Shown here: piece after piece, positions 22,324-33,490 of the stretch | Layout: every line of letters begins with the position of its first letter | How positions within the stretch are numbered: position 1 is the stretch's first letter | Position numbers and translations under genes: made by a program | The notes under the pieces: model-generated | Database searches by the model: none | The model's input: only the letters and a program-made list of their open reading frames with translations | Told to the model about the DNA's origin: nothing | DNA from: Cherax quadricarinatus | Lineage: Eukaryota > Arthropoda > Malacostraca > Decapoda > Parastacidae | DNA: 64,000 bases | Assembly: GCF_038502225.1 (NCBI RefSeq) | Contig: NC_091312.1 | Span: 35,537,626-35,601,625 of the forward strand | Reading direction: 5' to 3'

Positions 22324-25239
22324 TCAACGCCCCCGCGGCCCGGTCTGTGACCAGGCCTCCTGGTGGATCAGCGCCTGATCAACCAGGCTGTTGCTGCTGG
22401 CTGCACGCAAACCAACGTACGAGCCACAGCCCGGCTGATCAGGAACTGTCTTTAGGTGCTTGTCCAGTGCCAGCTTGAAGACTGCCAGGGGTCTGTTGGT
22501 AATCCCCCTTATGTGTGCTGGGAGGCAGTTGAACAGTCTCGGGCCCCTGACACTTATTGTATGGTCTCTTAACGTGCTAGTGACACCCCTGCTTTTCATT
22601 GGGGGGATGGTGCATCGTCTGCCAAGTCTTTTGCTTTCGTAGTGAGTGATTTTCGTGTGCAAGTTTGGTACTAGTCCCTCTAGGATTTTCCAGGTGTATA
22701 TAATCATGTATCTCTCCCTCCTGCGTTCCAGGGAATACAGGTTTAGAAACCTCAAGCGCTCCCAGTAATTGAGGTGTTTTATCTCCGTTATGCGCGCCGT
22801 GAAAGTTCTCTGTACATTTTCTAGGTCGGCAATTTCACCTGCCTTGAAAGGTGCTGTTAGAGTGCAGCAATATTCCAGCCTAGATAGAACAAGTGACCTG
22901 AAGAGTGTCATCATGGGCTTGGCCTCCCTAGTTTTGAAGGTTCTCATTATCCATCCTGTCATTTTTCTAGCAGATGCGATTGATACAATGTTATGGTCCT
23001 TGAAGGTGAGATCCTCCGACATAATCACTCCTAGGTCTTTGACGTTGGTGTTTCGCTCTATTTTGTGGCCAGAATTTGTTTTGTACTCTGATGAAGATTT
23101 AATTTCCTCATGTTTACCATATCTGAGTAATTGAAATTTCTCATCGTTGAACTTCATATTGTTTTCTGCAGCCCACTGAAAGATTTGGTTGATGTCCGCC
23201 TGGAGCCTTGCAGTGTCTGCAATGGAAGACACTGTCATGCAGATTCGGGTGTCATCTGCAAAGGAAGACACGGTGCTGTGGCTGACATCCTTGTCTATGT
23301 CGGATATGAGGATGAGGAACAAGATGGGAGCTAGTACTGTGCCTTGTGGGACAGAGCTTTTCACCGTAGCTGCCTCGGACTTTACTCTGTTGACGACTAC
23401 TCTCTGTGTTCTGTTAGTGAGGAAATTATAGATCCATCGACCGACTTTTCCTGTTATTCCTTTAGCGCGCATTTTGTGCGCTATTACGCCATGGTCACAC
23501 TTGTCGAAGGCTTTTGCAAAGTCTGTATATATTACATCTGCATTCTTTTTGTCTTCTAGTGCATTTAGGACCTTGTCGTAGTGATCCAGTAGTTGAGACA
23601 GACAGGAGCGACCTGTTCTAAACCCATGTTGCCCTGGGTTGTGTAACTGATGGGTTTCTAGATGGGTGGTGATCTTGCTTCTTAGGACCCTTTCAAAGAT
23701 TTTTATGATATGGGATGTTAGTGCTATTGGTCTGTAGTTCTTTGCTGTTGCTTTACTGCCCCCTTTGTGGAGTGGGGCTATGTCTGTTGTTTTTAGTAAC
23801 TGAGGGACGACCCCCGTGTCCATGCTCCCTCTCCATAGGATGGAAAAGGCTCGTGATAGGGGCTTCTTGCAGTTCTTGATGAACACAGAGTTCCATGAGT
23901 CTGGCCCTGGGGCAGAGTGCATGGGCATGTCATTTATCGCCTGTTCGAAGTCATTTGGCGTCAGGATAACATCGGATAGGCTTGTGTTAGTCAAATTTTG
24001 TGGCTCTCTCATAAAAAATTCATTTTGGTCTTCGACTCTCAGTCTGGTTAGCGGCTTGCTAAAAACTGAGTCATATTGGGACTTGAGTAGCTCACTCATT
24101 TCCTTGCTGTCATCTGTGTAGGACCCATCTTGTTTAAGTAGGGGCCCAATACTGGACGTTGTTCTCGATTTTGATTTGGCATAGGAGAAGAAATACTTTG
24201 GGTTTCTTTCGATTTCATTTATGGCTTTTAGTTCTTCCCGCGATTCCTGACTCCTAAAGGATTCTTTTAGCTTAAGTTCGATGCTTGCTATTTCTCTGAC
24301 CAGTGTCTCCCTGCGCATTTCAGATATATTGACCTCTTTTAGCCGCTCTGTTATTCTTTTCCGTCGCCTGTAAAGGGAGCGCCTGTCTCTTTCTATTTTA
24401 CATCTACTCCTCCTTTTTCTTAGAGGAATAAGCCTTGTGCATACATCGAGTGCCACCGAGTTAATCTGTTCTAGGCATAAGTTTGGGTCTGTGTTGCTTA
24501 GTATATCTTCCCAGCTTATATCGGTTAGGACTTGGTTTACTTGGTCCCACTTTATGTTTTTGTTATTGAAGTTGAATTTGGTGAATGCTCCCTCATGACT
24601 AGTCTCATTTTGTCGGTCTGGGGCTCCATGCATACATGTCTGAACCTCAATTATGTTGTGATCTGAGTATATTGTTTTTGATATGGTGACATTTCTTATC
24701 AGATCATCATTGTTAGTGAAGATGAGGTCTAGTGTATTCTCCAGTCTTGTAGGCTCTATTATTTGCTGGTTTAAATTGAATTTTGTGCAGAGATTTAAAA
24801 GCTCGTGTGAGTGTGAGTTTTCATCAGAGCTGCCTCCTGGTGTTTTTTCTGCAACAATATTATTTGCTATATTCCTCCATTTTAGGTGCCTTAAGTTGAA
24901 ATCCCCCAGGAGCAAGATGTTGGGTGCAGGAGCTGGAAGATTTTCCAGACAGTGGTCAATTTTTAACAGCTGTTCCTGGAATTGCTGGGATGTTGCATCC
25001 GGAGGCTTGTAGACTACCACAATGACTAGGTTTTGGTTCTCGACCTTTACTGCTAAAACTTCCACTACGTCATTTGAGGCATTAAGCAGTTCTGTGCAAA
25101 CAAGTGACTCTGCAATGTACAGGCCAACCCCCCCCTTTTGCCTGTTCACTCTGTCACATCTGTATAGGTTGTAACCTGGGATCCATACTTCGTTGTCCAA
25201 GTGATCCTTTATGTGGGTCTCAGTGAAAGCCGCGAACAT
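22324..25239 (-). CDS. CR1-A ORF2: AP endonuclease plus reverse transcriptase
   Basis: The frame is open for 971 codons from the ATG at 25239. It is also open upstream to the ORF1 stop at 25383-25381, where the EN start NIQGLKPATNNK (about 25310) is encoded. Endonuclease: [21 protein letters not shown] (Asp/Asn pair), and YSDHNIIEV (C-terminal His). [22 protein letters not shown], motif [14 protein letters not shown], motif [18 protein letters not shown], and catalytic SSFADDTRI. The C-terminus ends [16 protein letters not shown]. There is no stop or frameshift in 2.9 kb and all catalytic motifs are intact, so it may be active or only recently dead. It likely starts upstream, around the TAATG at 25379-25383. 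Confidence 0.9.
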   Translation of the reverse strand: MFAAFTETHIKDHLDNEVWIPGYNLYRCDRVNRQKGGVGLYIAESLVCTELLNASNDVVEVLAVKVENQNLVIVVVYKPPDATSQQFQEQLLKIDHCLENLPAPAPNILLLGDFNLRHLKWRNIANNIVAEKTPGGSSDENSHSHELLNLCTKFNLNQQIIEPTRLENTLDLIFTNNDDLIRNVTISKTIYSDHNIIEVQTCMHGAPDRQNETSHEGAFTKFNFNNKNIKWDQVNQVLTDISWEDILSNTDPNLCLEQINSVALDVCTRLIPLRKRRSRCKIERDRRSLYRRRKRITERLKEVNISEMRRETLVREIASIELKLKESFRSQESREELKAINEIERNPKYFFSYAKSKSRTTSSIGPLLKQDGSYTDDSKEMSELLKSQYDSVFSKPLTRLRVEDQNEFFMREPQNLTNTSLSDVILTPNDFEQAINDMPMHSAPGPDSWNSVFIKNCKKPLSRAFSILWRGSMDTGVVPQLLKTTDIAPLHKGGSKATAKNYRPIALTSHIIKIFERVLRSKITTHLETHQLHNPGQHGFRTGRSCLSQLLDHYDKVLNALEDKKNADVIYTDFAKAFDKCDHGVIAHKMRAKGITGKVGRWIYNFLTNRTQRVVVNRVKSEAATVKSSVPQGTVLAPILFLILISDIDKDVSHSTVSSFADDTRICMTVSSIADTARLQADINQIFQWAAENNMKFNDEKFQLLRYGKHEEIKSSSEYKTNSGHKIERNTNVKDLGVIMSEDLTFKDHNIVSIASARKMTGWIMRTFKTREAKPMMTLFRSLVLSRLEYCCTLTAPFKAGEIADLENVQRTFTARITEIKHLNYWERLRFLNLYSLERRRERYMIIYTWKILEGLVPNLHTKITHYESKRLGRRCTIPPMKSRGVTSTLRDHTISVRGPRLFNCLPAHIRGITNRPLAVFKLALDKHLKTVPDQPGCGSYVGLRAASSNSLVDQALIHQEAWSQTGPRGR

Positions 25240-25380
25240 TGCCTTTGCCTCTGCAAGCAGTCCACGGATGAAAGGTATTTTGTTGTTTGTAGCTGGCTTT
25301 AGACCCTGTATATTTGCAAAGAAGAATGTTATCGGACTGGTGGTATTGTTGGTACTGGGGGGGGATTTTTTTTTTCGGCA

Positions 25381-26820
25381 TTAGTATCTGTATCTGTTGG
25401 TTTGGAGTGGAGGCCATCGACTGTGGTTCCACTCCAGGAATGACTGGATTTGGTGTACGATTTCTGCCATTTCCTGCCAGTTTTTTTTCCTTCCTGGCAC
25501 TAAAAAACCTCTCCCTCTTGAGTGGCTGTGGCTACCCAGGTTTTCCCCTGGCCTGGATGTTTTGTATCTTTTTGTCCCCTTTAGATGGTATGCCTGGCAA
25601 TTTAAGTTATAGCACAGTCTTTCCTGTACTGAAGAGGTACACATTTCAGGGTGAAAAAGCTTACAGGAAGGGAGTTTGCATTTTCCTGTTTTCATATGGG
25701 CATGGCATTTTCTAGGGTGGTCATAGTTGCATGTCCCATCTGTTTTTCCAGATTTCCCATGCCAGCAGATACCAAGTGCATAGTATGTGCACAGTCTTGG
25801 TTTCCGCTTGCCTTGGGTTTCTGTGACTGTATTCCCTGTTGGTGCATGTTTCCCTGTCTTACTTCTATCCTCCCTAGCACCAACAATGGAGCTCCCACCA
25901 GTTGTTTTTGGTAATTTTTCCTCACTATTGCTATTGGAGTCCTCTTGTTTGCTATTTCCTGCGGTATTTCTAGTTTGCAATATTGGTTTTATCTTATCTT
26001 TGACTACACTTGTTTCCCTACTATGGCTCCTGTCCCCTATGAGGTCATTTATATGTATTCCTTCCTGCGTATAATTCCCGACTCCCTGGACAATATCTCC
26101 AGCTTCACCATTTCTGTCTCCCAGGACAGTATCTCCAGCTTCACCATTTCTGTCTCCCAGGACAGCACCTCCAGCTTCACCATTACTGTCTCCCAGGACA
26201 GTATCTCCAGCTTCACCATTTCTGTCTCCCAGGACAGCACCTCCAGCTTCACCATTTCTGTCTCCCAGGACAGTATCTCCAGCTTCACCATTTCTGTCTC
26301 CCAGGACAGCACCTCCAGCTTCACCATTACTGTCTCCCAGGACAGCACCTCCAGCTTCACCATTACTGTCTCCCAGGACAGCACCTCCAGCTTCACCATT
26401 ACTGTCTCCCAGGACAGCACCTCCAGCTTCACCATTACTGTCTCCCAGGACAGCACTATCAGCCCCACATTTACTGACTACCAGGACATCACCTCCAGCC
26501 TTACAGTTTATGACTACATGGCCAGTATCAAGGGCAGTACCATTCAGCCCAGACATTTTATGTTCCCATCTGTTGTAGAAAGCTTCCAGGTTTTCTATGA
26601 AAGCAGCTTTGATGTTGTCCTCTTTTAATACCCTTGTGATTTTAGTCCACAGTTTTTCCTCATTTGAGCATACCCAAAAACACTTCTCTGTTTTAATACT
26701 GCTTGTAGCTAGTTCTGGGATATCTGCACAAGGGGCGTGACACCAATTTCCACAAAAATGACAATTTATCCATGTGGAAGCCCGTTTGTTTGACTGACCA
26801 CAGACTACACAGGGCTTCAT
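25381..26820 (-). CDS. CR1-A ORF1: PHD-like finger, 12-residue repeats, three CCCH fingers
   Basis: An intact 479-codon frame. Residues about 1-50 form a Cys/His cluster, C-x2-C ... C-x2-C-x3-WCH-x2-C ... WVC, of PHD-finger type. Residues about 120-250 are 10-11 copies of a 12-residue unit (EAGGAVLGDSNG or EAGDTVLGDRNG). Residues about 340-430 hold three CCCH fingers: C-x7-C-x10-C-x3-H, then two of C-x8-C-x4-C-x3-H. A Ser/Arg/Gly-rich tail follows. CR1 ORF1 proteins with PHD-type fingers are known. CCCH fingers would be nucleic-acid binding, presumably RNA; that is inference. ORF1 proteins act as RNA chaperones in LINE particles. The stop overlaps a start as TAATG. Confidence 0.85.
   Translation of the reverse strand: MKPCVVCGQSNKRASTWINCHFCGNWCHAPCADIPELATSSIKTEKCFWVCSNEEKLWTKITRVLKEDNIKAAFIENLEAFYNRWEHKMSGLNGTALDTGHVVINCKAGGDVLVVSKCGADSAVLGDSNGEAGGAVLGDSNGEAGGAVLGDSNGEAGGAVLGDSNGEAGGAVLGDRNGEAGDTVLGDRNGEAGGAVLGDRNGEAGDTVLGDSNGEAGGAVLGDRNGEAGDTVLGDRNGEAGDIVQGVGNYTQEGIHINDLIGDRSHSRETSVVKDKIKPILQTRNTAGNSKQEDSNSNSEEKLPKTTGGSSIVGAREDRSKTGKHAPTGNTVTETQGKRKPRLCTYYALGICWHGKSGKTDGTCNYDHPRKCHAHMKTGKCKLPSCKLFHPEMCTSSVQERLCYNLNCQAYHLKGTKRYKTSRPGENLGSHSHSRGRGFLVPGRKKNWQEMAEIVHQIQSFLEWNHSRWPPLQTNRYRY
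26091..26456. repeat. 36 bp minisatellite inside CR1-A ORF1
   Basis: Ten to eleven near-perfect 36 bp units ('gtctcccaggacag' plus 'cacctccagcttcaccat'). The period is a multiple of three, so the array stays in frame in ORF1, and it leaves other frames open on both strands. Two alternating variants (GGAV and DTV types) are interleaved. Confidence 0.95.
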
Positions 26821-27854
26821 AATGATTTGAATGGTTGATTTACTGCAATTCTACTAGCAACCTCTTGAAAATTCTATTAATAACCTTAAATGAAGCTCTA
26901 GCTATTTGTATTTCTGTTTCTAACTCTTTTTGTATATTGGACAGCTTACCGTCACGTTCCTGATTTTTAATGTTTGTGTTTATAGGGCGCCTACAACCCC
27001 ATCCGTTTACAGTCTGCTTTATTGTCCAACGAAACTGTTTGAAACCAGTCCCGGGTTCGGACCAGTCAAGGGTTCGGACCAGGCAAGGGTTCGGGCCAGA
27101 CGATCTGCTCTGATCAGTGGGTCACTTATTTTAAAACATACTGGTCGGTGATTTGAGCTAACACATGAAGGATCTACTGGAAATTATCTACCCGAGTAAT
27201 ATGTGATTTGACTGATACAAAAGTATAACTTGCGTGTTGAAGAGCCGGTGATATCTGGCAGCTCCTACAATGACGAACGGTCACCTCCTTGTTTATCAAT
27301 CGCTGTATCTGGCTTTTCTCTTTTTTTTTTTTTCTTTTTTCCGTCTCCACCACAATAAATGCTATATTATCACTATAGTTGACTGGTGCAAATTTTGGAG
27401 GAAGGACGCTTTTTCTGTAGTAATAATTGCTTCTCGTTGTGTATATTTCGACTGCTGGTAACTACAGGTTATATGAAATTCACAGTAACGTCTCGTATTT
27501 CAAGAAAAAGAAACTAATGAAAGTCACTCCACTCCACTAAGTACCATTATAATACTGGTTAGTTGCTACTACAACACTGTATTCTGCTAATCACTGGTAT
27601 CACTAGATTATATGCGAGTACACTGGCAAGCCAGGAAGATTATTAAAAAACAGCTGACCTGTGGTAAGTTCTGGCGACTTCTGGCACCTGCCTCTATAGG
27701 CTTATCACTTCATTTACAAATTCACCTGTTTTCAAATGACACTTTAGCCTTTATCATCAATATACTAGGGAGCCACTGTAGTATACACTATACACTATGT
27801 ATACTCAATGTTATCAGGGAGACTTTCTTTCCTCTGACATGAAAAGTTCAATTA
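26821..27854. other. CR1-A 5' region and unassigned sequence
   Basis: The part next to ORF1 is presumably CR1 5' UTR. A small cluster of 'gttcggaccagtcaag'-type repeats lies at 27047-27100. The remainder up to the TA array at 27855 has only short frames and no recognised feature. A T-rich run is at 27320-27343. Confidence 0.5.
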
Positions 27855-28048
27855 TGTATATATATATATGTATATATATATATGTATATGTATATATATA
27901 TGTATATATATATATGTATATGTATATATATATGTATATATATATATGTATATGTATATATATATGTATATGTATATATATATGTATATATATATATGTA
28001 TATGTATATATATATGTATATATATATATGTATATGTATATATATATG

Positions 28049-28079
<31 letters not shown>

Positions 28080-28104
28080 GTATAAATATGCATATATTTA
28101 TATA

Positions 28105-28180
<76 letters not shown>

Positions 28181-28183
28181 GTG
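27855..28183. repeat. TA / TATATGTA microsatellite
   Basis: Alternating (TA)n and TGTA variants for about 300 bp, ending in a pure TA run and a short GT run. Confidence 0.95.
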
Positions 28184-28189
28184 TGTGTG

Positions 28190-28755
28190 TGTGCAAGGAA
28201 TTCGCAAGAGCAGGCGAAATATACACAAACACTGATCTCTGGCCGAAGGAGACTCGAACTTACGAACCTTGGAACAAGGTACGCAGTGCCTTACCATTCT
28301 CACCACACTGGACCAATACCTTGGCGTCCAGCTTGCGCTAGATGTTTGATCCAAGGCAGCCAGCTTTCAGGGAGAAGGCTTACAGCTTTTCATCTCATCG
28401 TCTAGCATTGTGCTAGGCGCCAAGGTATTGGTCCAGTGTGATGAGAATGGTGTAGCATTGCGTACCTTGTTCCAAGGTTCGTAGGTTCGAGTCTCCTTCG
28501 GCCAGAGATCAGTGTTTGTGTATATTTCGCCAGCTCTTGCGAATTCCTTGCATTGTCAAAATCTCTAGTAAGGCTGATGCATGCAGGGGATGAGATGAAA
28601 AGCTGTAAGCCTTCTCCCTGAAAGCTGGCTGCCTTGGATCAAACGTCTAGCGCAAGCTAGACGCCAAGGTATTGGTCCAGTGTGGTGAGAATGGTAAGGC
28701 ACTGCTTACCTTGTTCCAAGGTTCGTAGGTTCGAGTCTCCTTCGGCCAGAGATCA
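28190..28755. repeat. Three tRNA-derived SINE copies, one inverted
   Basis: B-boxes GGTTCGAGTCTCC lie at 28484-28496 and 28728-28740 on the plus strand, and a reverse copy lies around 28250. All share 'ccaaggtattggtccagtgt' and 'ggccagagatca' next to the tRNA-like part and the body 'agccagctttcagggagaag'. The first copy is inverted relative to the other two, making an imperfect palindrome at about 28192-28552. Confidence 0.8.
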
Positions 28756-28770
28756 TATATATTGATGACC

Positions 28771-28771
<1 letters not shown>

Positions 28772-28838
<67 letters not shown>

Positions 28839-28859
28839 TATATATAATATATATATATA

Positions 28860-28943
<84 letters not shown>
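28772..28943. repeat. (TA)n microsatellite
   Basis: TA run with two TAATTA interruptions, directly before the MITE. Confidence 0.95.
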
Positions 28944-28944
<1 letters not shown>

Positions 28945-28945
<1 letters not shown>

Positions 28946-29328
28946 GCCGTGCCGAATATGTAAAACTGGTCATTTAGCAAGAACTCAATTAAAATTAAGT
29001 CCTTTCTAAAATTTTCTCTTATACTTTTAAAGATACATTTTTTTCATTAATGTTAATGTAAAAAAATTTAATTTTGCTCTAAATGAATCTTAGAAAACTT
29101 CCCTAACCTTATTATAACAAAAACAATTTATTTTAGCCTAATCCCACTAAATATATTTTAGATTTGTTTACAATAATTTAATACTAAACAAACAGTGAAA
29201 TATTTTTTTTTCGTTAGGTTCAGAATGATTTTGGCGAAATTATTGCATACACAAATTTTCACTTGTCCTAAATGGCAAGATGAGCGTTGCTATTTAAGCC
29301 AAGATCGCAAGTTCTGCCTATTCGGCAC

Positions 29329-29332
<4 letters not shown>
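28945..29332. mobile_element. MITE, about 388 bp, inserted in a TA array
   Basis: Terminal inverted repeats TGCCGTGCCGAATA (28945-28958) and TATTCGGCACGACA (29319-29332) match at 13 of 14 positions. The interior is AT-rich and non-coding. TA lies on both sides, fitting a TA target duplication of the Tc1/mariner type, although the TA array makes the duplication unprovable. Confidence 0.8.

Positions 29333-29389
<57 letters not shown>
29333..29389. repeat. (TA)n microsatellite
   Basis: Pure TA run immediately after the MITE. The following 'atatattgatgaccggt' also occurs at 28756-28772. Confidence 0.95.
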
Positions 29390-29391
<2 letters not shown>

Positions 29392-29648
29392 ATATATATT
29401 GATGACCGGTGTTGAGAAGGTGGCACTACGCAGTATTATCAGAGGGAGTGGGTGTCATGCGGTTGCGTGCAGGAGTGTTAGTTTACCACATTTCCACAAG
29501 CAAGTTGACTTGAATGGTGAGGTTCACCAGGTGTCACCTTACCTGCACGCACGGGACCAGCCACGCCGCCGCTGCTGCTGTACAAAACAGAGGGATGACA
29601 CCCATAGAACGAAAAGAACATGTAAACCTGGGTATAATGCCATCTGCC
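29390..29648. other. Unassigned sequence before RTE-A, no gene seen
   Basis: About 260 bp with a short frame only. It ends where similarity to the RTE-B 5' end begins ('agtaggttggtagacagcaa'). Confidence 0.5.
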
Positions 29649-32600
29649 TAGTAGGTTGGTAGACAGCAACCATCCAGGGAAGTACTCCCGTCCTGCCAAG
29701 TGAGTGCGAAACAGAAGCCTGTAACTGTTTTACATGATAGTAGGATTGCTGGTGTCCTTTTTTGTCTCATAAACACGCTGGATAACAGGTATATCTTGCT
29801 ACTTCTACCTACACTTAGGTCATACTACAGAGGAAGGCACATGTATATATGTACATACACACATCTAGGTTTTTCTTCTTTTTTTCTTAATAGTTCTTGT
29901 TCTTTATTTCCTTTATTCTCCATGGGGGAAGTGGAAAAGAATCTTTCCTCCGTAAACCATGCATGTCATACGAGGCGACTAAAATGCCGGAAGCAATGGG
30001 GTAGTAACCCCATTGCTTCCGGAGAAATTTTTTATAAAACTGGGATGCTTGAATGTGCGTGGATGAAGTGCGAATGATAGATGATTGCTAATGTTATGAA
30101 TGAAAAGAAGTTGGATGTTTTAGCTCTAAGTGAAACAAAGCTGAAGGGGGTAGGTGAGTTTCAGTGGGGAGAAATAAATGGGATTAAGTCAGGAGTATCT
30201 GAGAAAGTTAGAGCTAAGGAAGGGGTAGTAATAATGTTGAAGGGCCAGTTATAGAAGGAAAAAAGGTAATATAAATGTATAAATCCAAGGATTATGTGGA
30301 TTAAAATAAGGATCAGATGCAAAAAGTGGGTCATAAGTGTGTATGCACCTGGAGAAAAGAGGAACCTACAGGAGAGAGAGAGAGAGATTTTGGGAGATGT
30401 TGAGTATGTAGGAACTTTTGAACCAAGTGAGAGAGTAATTGTCTTAGGGACCCTAAATACTAAAGTAGGAGAAACATTTAAAGAGGGTGTGGTAGGTAAG
30501 TTTGGGGTGCCAGGTGTAAATGATAATGGGGGCCCTTTGAACTTCGTATTGATAGGGGTTGGTTATAGGTAATACATATTTTAAGAAACAGAGGGTAAAT
30601 AAGTATACAAGATATGATGTAGGGCATAATGACAGTAGTTGTTGGACTACGTATTGGTAGATAAAAGACTATTGGGTAGACTTCAAGATGTACATGTTTA
30701 TAGAGGGGCCACGATATATCAGATAACTTTTTAGTTGTAGCTACAGTGAGAGTAAAAGGTAGATGGGATAGAAGGAAAATGGAAGCAGCAAATAAGAGAG
30801 AGGTGAAGGTTTATAAGCTAAAGGAGGAAGCAGTTAGGGAAAGATACAAACAACTATTGGAGGATAGATAGGCTACTGAGAGTATAGGCAATGGGGTTAA
30901 AGATGTATGGGGCAGGTTTAAGAATGTAGTGTTAGAGTGTTCAGCAGAAGCTTGTGGTTACAGGAAAATGGTTGCAGGAGGGAAGAAGAGCGATTGGTGG
31001 AGTGATATAGAGAGAGTAGTAAGAGAGAAAAGTTATCATATGAGAGGTTTTTTTCAAAGAGATGCAAGGAGGGAGGGATATGGAGAGGAAAAGAGAGGTT
31101 AAGAGAGTGGTGAAGCAGTGTAAAAAGAGAGCAAATAAGAAAGTGGGTGAGATGTTATTTACAAATTTTGTTGAAAATAAAAAGTTTTGTAGTGAGATTA
31201 TTAAAGTGAGGATGCCTATGGAATGAATGGATTTGGTTGTTAAAAATAGGAGAGGAGAGGTATTAAATGGAAAGTTAGAGGTATCGGAAAGATGGAGGGA
31301 ATATTTTAAGGAATTGTTCAATGTTGATGAAGATAGGGAAGCTGTGATTTCATGTATAGGGCAAGGAGGAATAACATCTTGTAGAAGTGAGGAAGAGCTA
31401 GTTGTGAGTGTGGGGGAATTTCGTAAGGCAGTGGGTAGAATGAAAGGGGATAAGGCAGCCGGGATTGATGGGATCAAGATAGAAATGTTAAAAGCAGATG
31501 GGGATATAGTTTTGGAGTGGTTGCTGCTTTTATTTAATAAGTTTATGAAAGAGGGTAAGGTACATAGGGATTGGCAGAGAGCGTGCATAGTTCTTTTGTA
31601 TTAAGGCAAAGGGGACAAAAGAGTGCAAAAATTATAGCGGAATAAGTCTTGTGAGTATACCTGGTAAAGTGTATGGTAGAGTTATTAAAATAATTAAGAG
31701 TAGGATAGCAGATGAAGGAGGCTTTAGGAAGGGTAGGGGGTGTGTAGACCAAGTATTTACAGTGAAACATTTAGATGAACAGTATTTAGATAAGGGTAAA
31801 GAGGTTTTTGTGGCATTTATGGATTTGGAAAAGGCATATGACAGGGTGGATAGGGGGGCAATGTGGCAGATGTTGCAGGTGTATGGTATAGGAGGTAGGT
31901 TATTGAAAGCAGTGAAGAGTTTTTACAAGGATAGTGAGGCTCAGGTTAAAGTATGTATGAGAGAGGGAGATTTTTTTCCCAGTAAACGTAGGCCTTAAAC
32001 AAGGATGTATGATATCACCGTGGTTGTTCAGTATATTTATAGATGGGGTTGTAAGAGAAGGGAATGCTCGAGTGTTGGCAAGAGGTGTGGGGTTAAACGA
32101 TAATCTAATACAAAGTGAGAGTTGTCACAGTTGCTCTTTGCTGATGACACTGTGCTTTTGGAAGATTCTGAAGAGAAGTTGCAGAGGTTGGTAGATGAAT
32201 GAGTTTGGTAGGGCATGTAAAAGAAGAAAATTAAAAGTGAGTAGGGAAAGGGTGAGGTGATGATAAAAAAAATTGGGTAACAAAAGATTGGATATCAGAT
32301 TGGAGGGAGAGAGTATGGAGGAGGGGAATACATTCAGATATATAGGAGTGTGTGTGTCAGCATATGGATCGGTGAAAGATGAGGGGAATCATAGAATTGA
32401 CGAGGAGAAAAAAGTTAGTGGTGCACCGATGAGTCTGTGGAGACAAAGAACTTTATCCATGGAAGCGAACAAGGAAATGTATGAGAATATAGTTATACCA
32501 ATGCTGTTATATGGGTGTGAAGCATGGGTGGTGAATGTTGCAACAAGGAGAAGGCTGGAAGCAGTGGAGATGTGTCTGAGGGCATTGTGTGGTGTGAATA

Positions 32601-33118
32601 TAATGCAGAGAATTCGTAGTTTGGAAATTAGGAGGTGTGGGGTTACCAAAACTATTATCCAGAGGGCTGAGGAGGGGTTATTGAGGTGGTTCGGACATGT
32701 AGAGAGGATGGAACAAAATAGAATGTCTTTGAGAGTGTATAAATTTGTAGTGGAGGGAACGCAGAAAGGTTGGAGGGAGGAGGTAAAGGAGGTTTTGTAC
32801 GCGAGGTGCTTGGACTTCCAGCAAGCATTCATGAGTGTGTTAGCGAATGGAGACAAATGGTTTTTAGGACTTCACGTGTTGTTGGAGTGTGAGCAGGGTA
32901 ACATTTGTGAAGGGATTCATGGAAACCGACAGGCCAGACTTGAGTCCTGGAGATGTAAAGTACAGTGCCTGCACTCTGAAGGAGGGGTGTTAATGTTGCA
33001 GTTTTATAACTGTAGTGTAAGCGCACCTCTGGAAAGACAGTGATAGAGTGAATGATGGTGAAAGTTTTTCTTTGTCGGGCCACCCTACCTTGGTGGGAAT
33101 CGGCCGTTGTGTTAATAA
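29649..33118 (+). pseudogene. RTE-A: near full-length but decayed RTE-clade LINE
   Basis: It is collinear with RTE-B (42018 to 38457, minus) from the 5' UTR through endonuclease, RT and the 3' end. Pieces in order: endonuclease remnants (30110-30580), linker, RT fingers (31227-31604; KAAGIDGIKIEML), motif A region (31780-31860; AFMDLEKAYDRVD), RT B/C region (about 31990-32160), and the C-terminal region with GCEAWVVNVATRRRLEAVEM and LLRWFGHVERMEQ (32273-33043). The 3' end reads 'ccttggtgggaatcgg' and 'taataataaa'. At least ten stops or frameshifts are visible. Confidence 0.85.
29987..30022. repeat. Perfect 16 bp hairpin in the RTE-A 5' UTR
   Basis: The arm ccggaagcaatggggt (29987-30002), loop agta and perfect reverse complement (30007-30022). 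The equivalent site in RTE-B is not a perfect palindrome. Confidence 0.85.
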
Positions 33119-33249
33119 TAAACATAAAGAAAGCAAATGCTGAAAGTGCCAGAAGCATGACAGGGTAGATAATAAGATCGTTATCACATCAGTGGTATAC
33201 AATATCGACAGATTAGTGCTTGAAAGGGCACAACGAAGCTCGTTTTTAA

Positions 33250-33490
33250 CCTCCAGTCTACTTCGTTTACATTTGCAACGGAGTTGAAAAGCCTTCCCTA
33301 CATACATAAGGGGCATTACCAAGAAACTGCTTGTCTTCAAGAGCGAACTTACTAAGTTCCTTAAGAAAGTTCCTAACCAGCTCGGCTCTGGTGCATACGG
33401 TGGACTGCCCACTGTTAGCACCAGCAGCCTGGTTGATTAGGCCATCCACCGGGAGGTGTTGATCCCCGAAACCCTCCAGAAAAAAAAACC
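33250..33490 (+). mobile_element. CR1-like LINE C-terminal fragment
   Basis: The plus strand reads a diverged CR1 end (LPTYIRGITKKLLVFKSE-like, with frameshifts; then TSSLVD) and finishes 'tgatccccgaaaccctccag', the CR1 3' tail. Confidence 0.65.

Larger units (their letters stand above)
22291..27140 (-). mobile_element. CR1-A: near-complete CR1-like LINE
   Basis: The minus strand carries a 5' region, ORF1 (26820 to 25381), ORF2 (from about 25380 to 22324) and a 3' end of about 33 bp made of the short repeat 'ctccaggtaaa'. A 3' end built from short tandem repeats rather than poly(A) is a CR1 trait. The same family occurs at 6138, 33250, 48713, 58481 and 59269. The 5' boundary is uncertain; 27140 is a guess at the end of a small GTTCGGACCAG repeat cluster (27047-27100). 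Confidence 0.85.

Noticed and set aside
22769..25012. Plus-strand frames across CR1-A (also 59755-61998)
   Set aside because: They are antisense shadows of the intact ORF2; they recur in both copies only because the copies are the same family.
25945..26628. Plus-strand 227-codon frame with FTISVSQDS repeats
   Set aside because: Shadow of the 36 bp minisatellite within ORF1, kept open by the period being a multiple of three.
27797..28405. Ile/Tyr-rich frames of 100-200 codons
   Set aside because: They are translations of TA/TGTA microsatellites.
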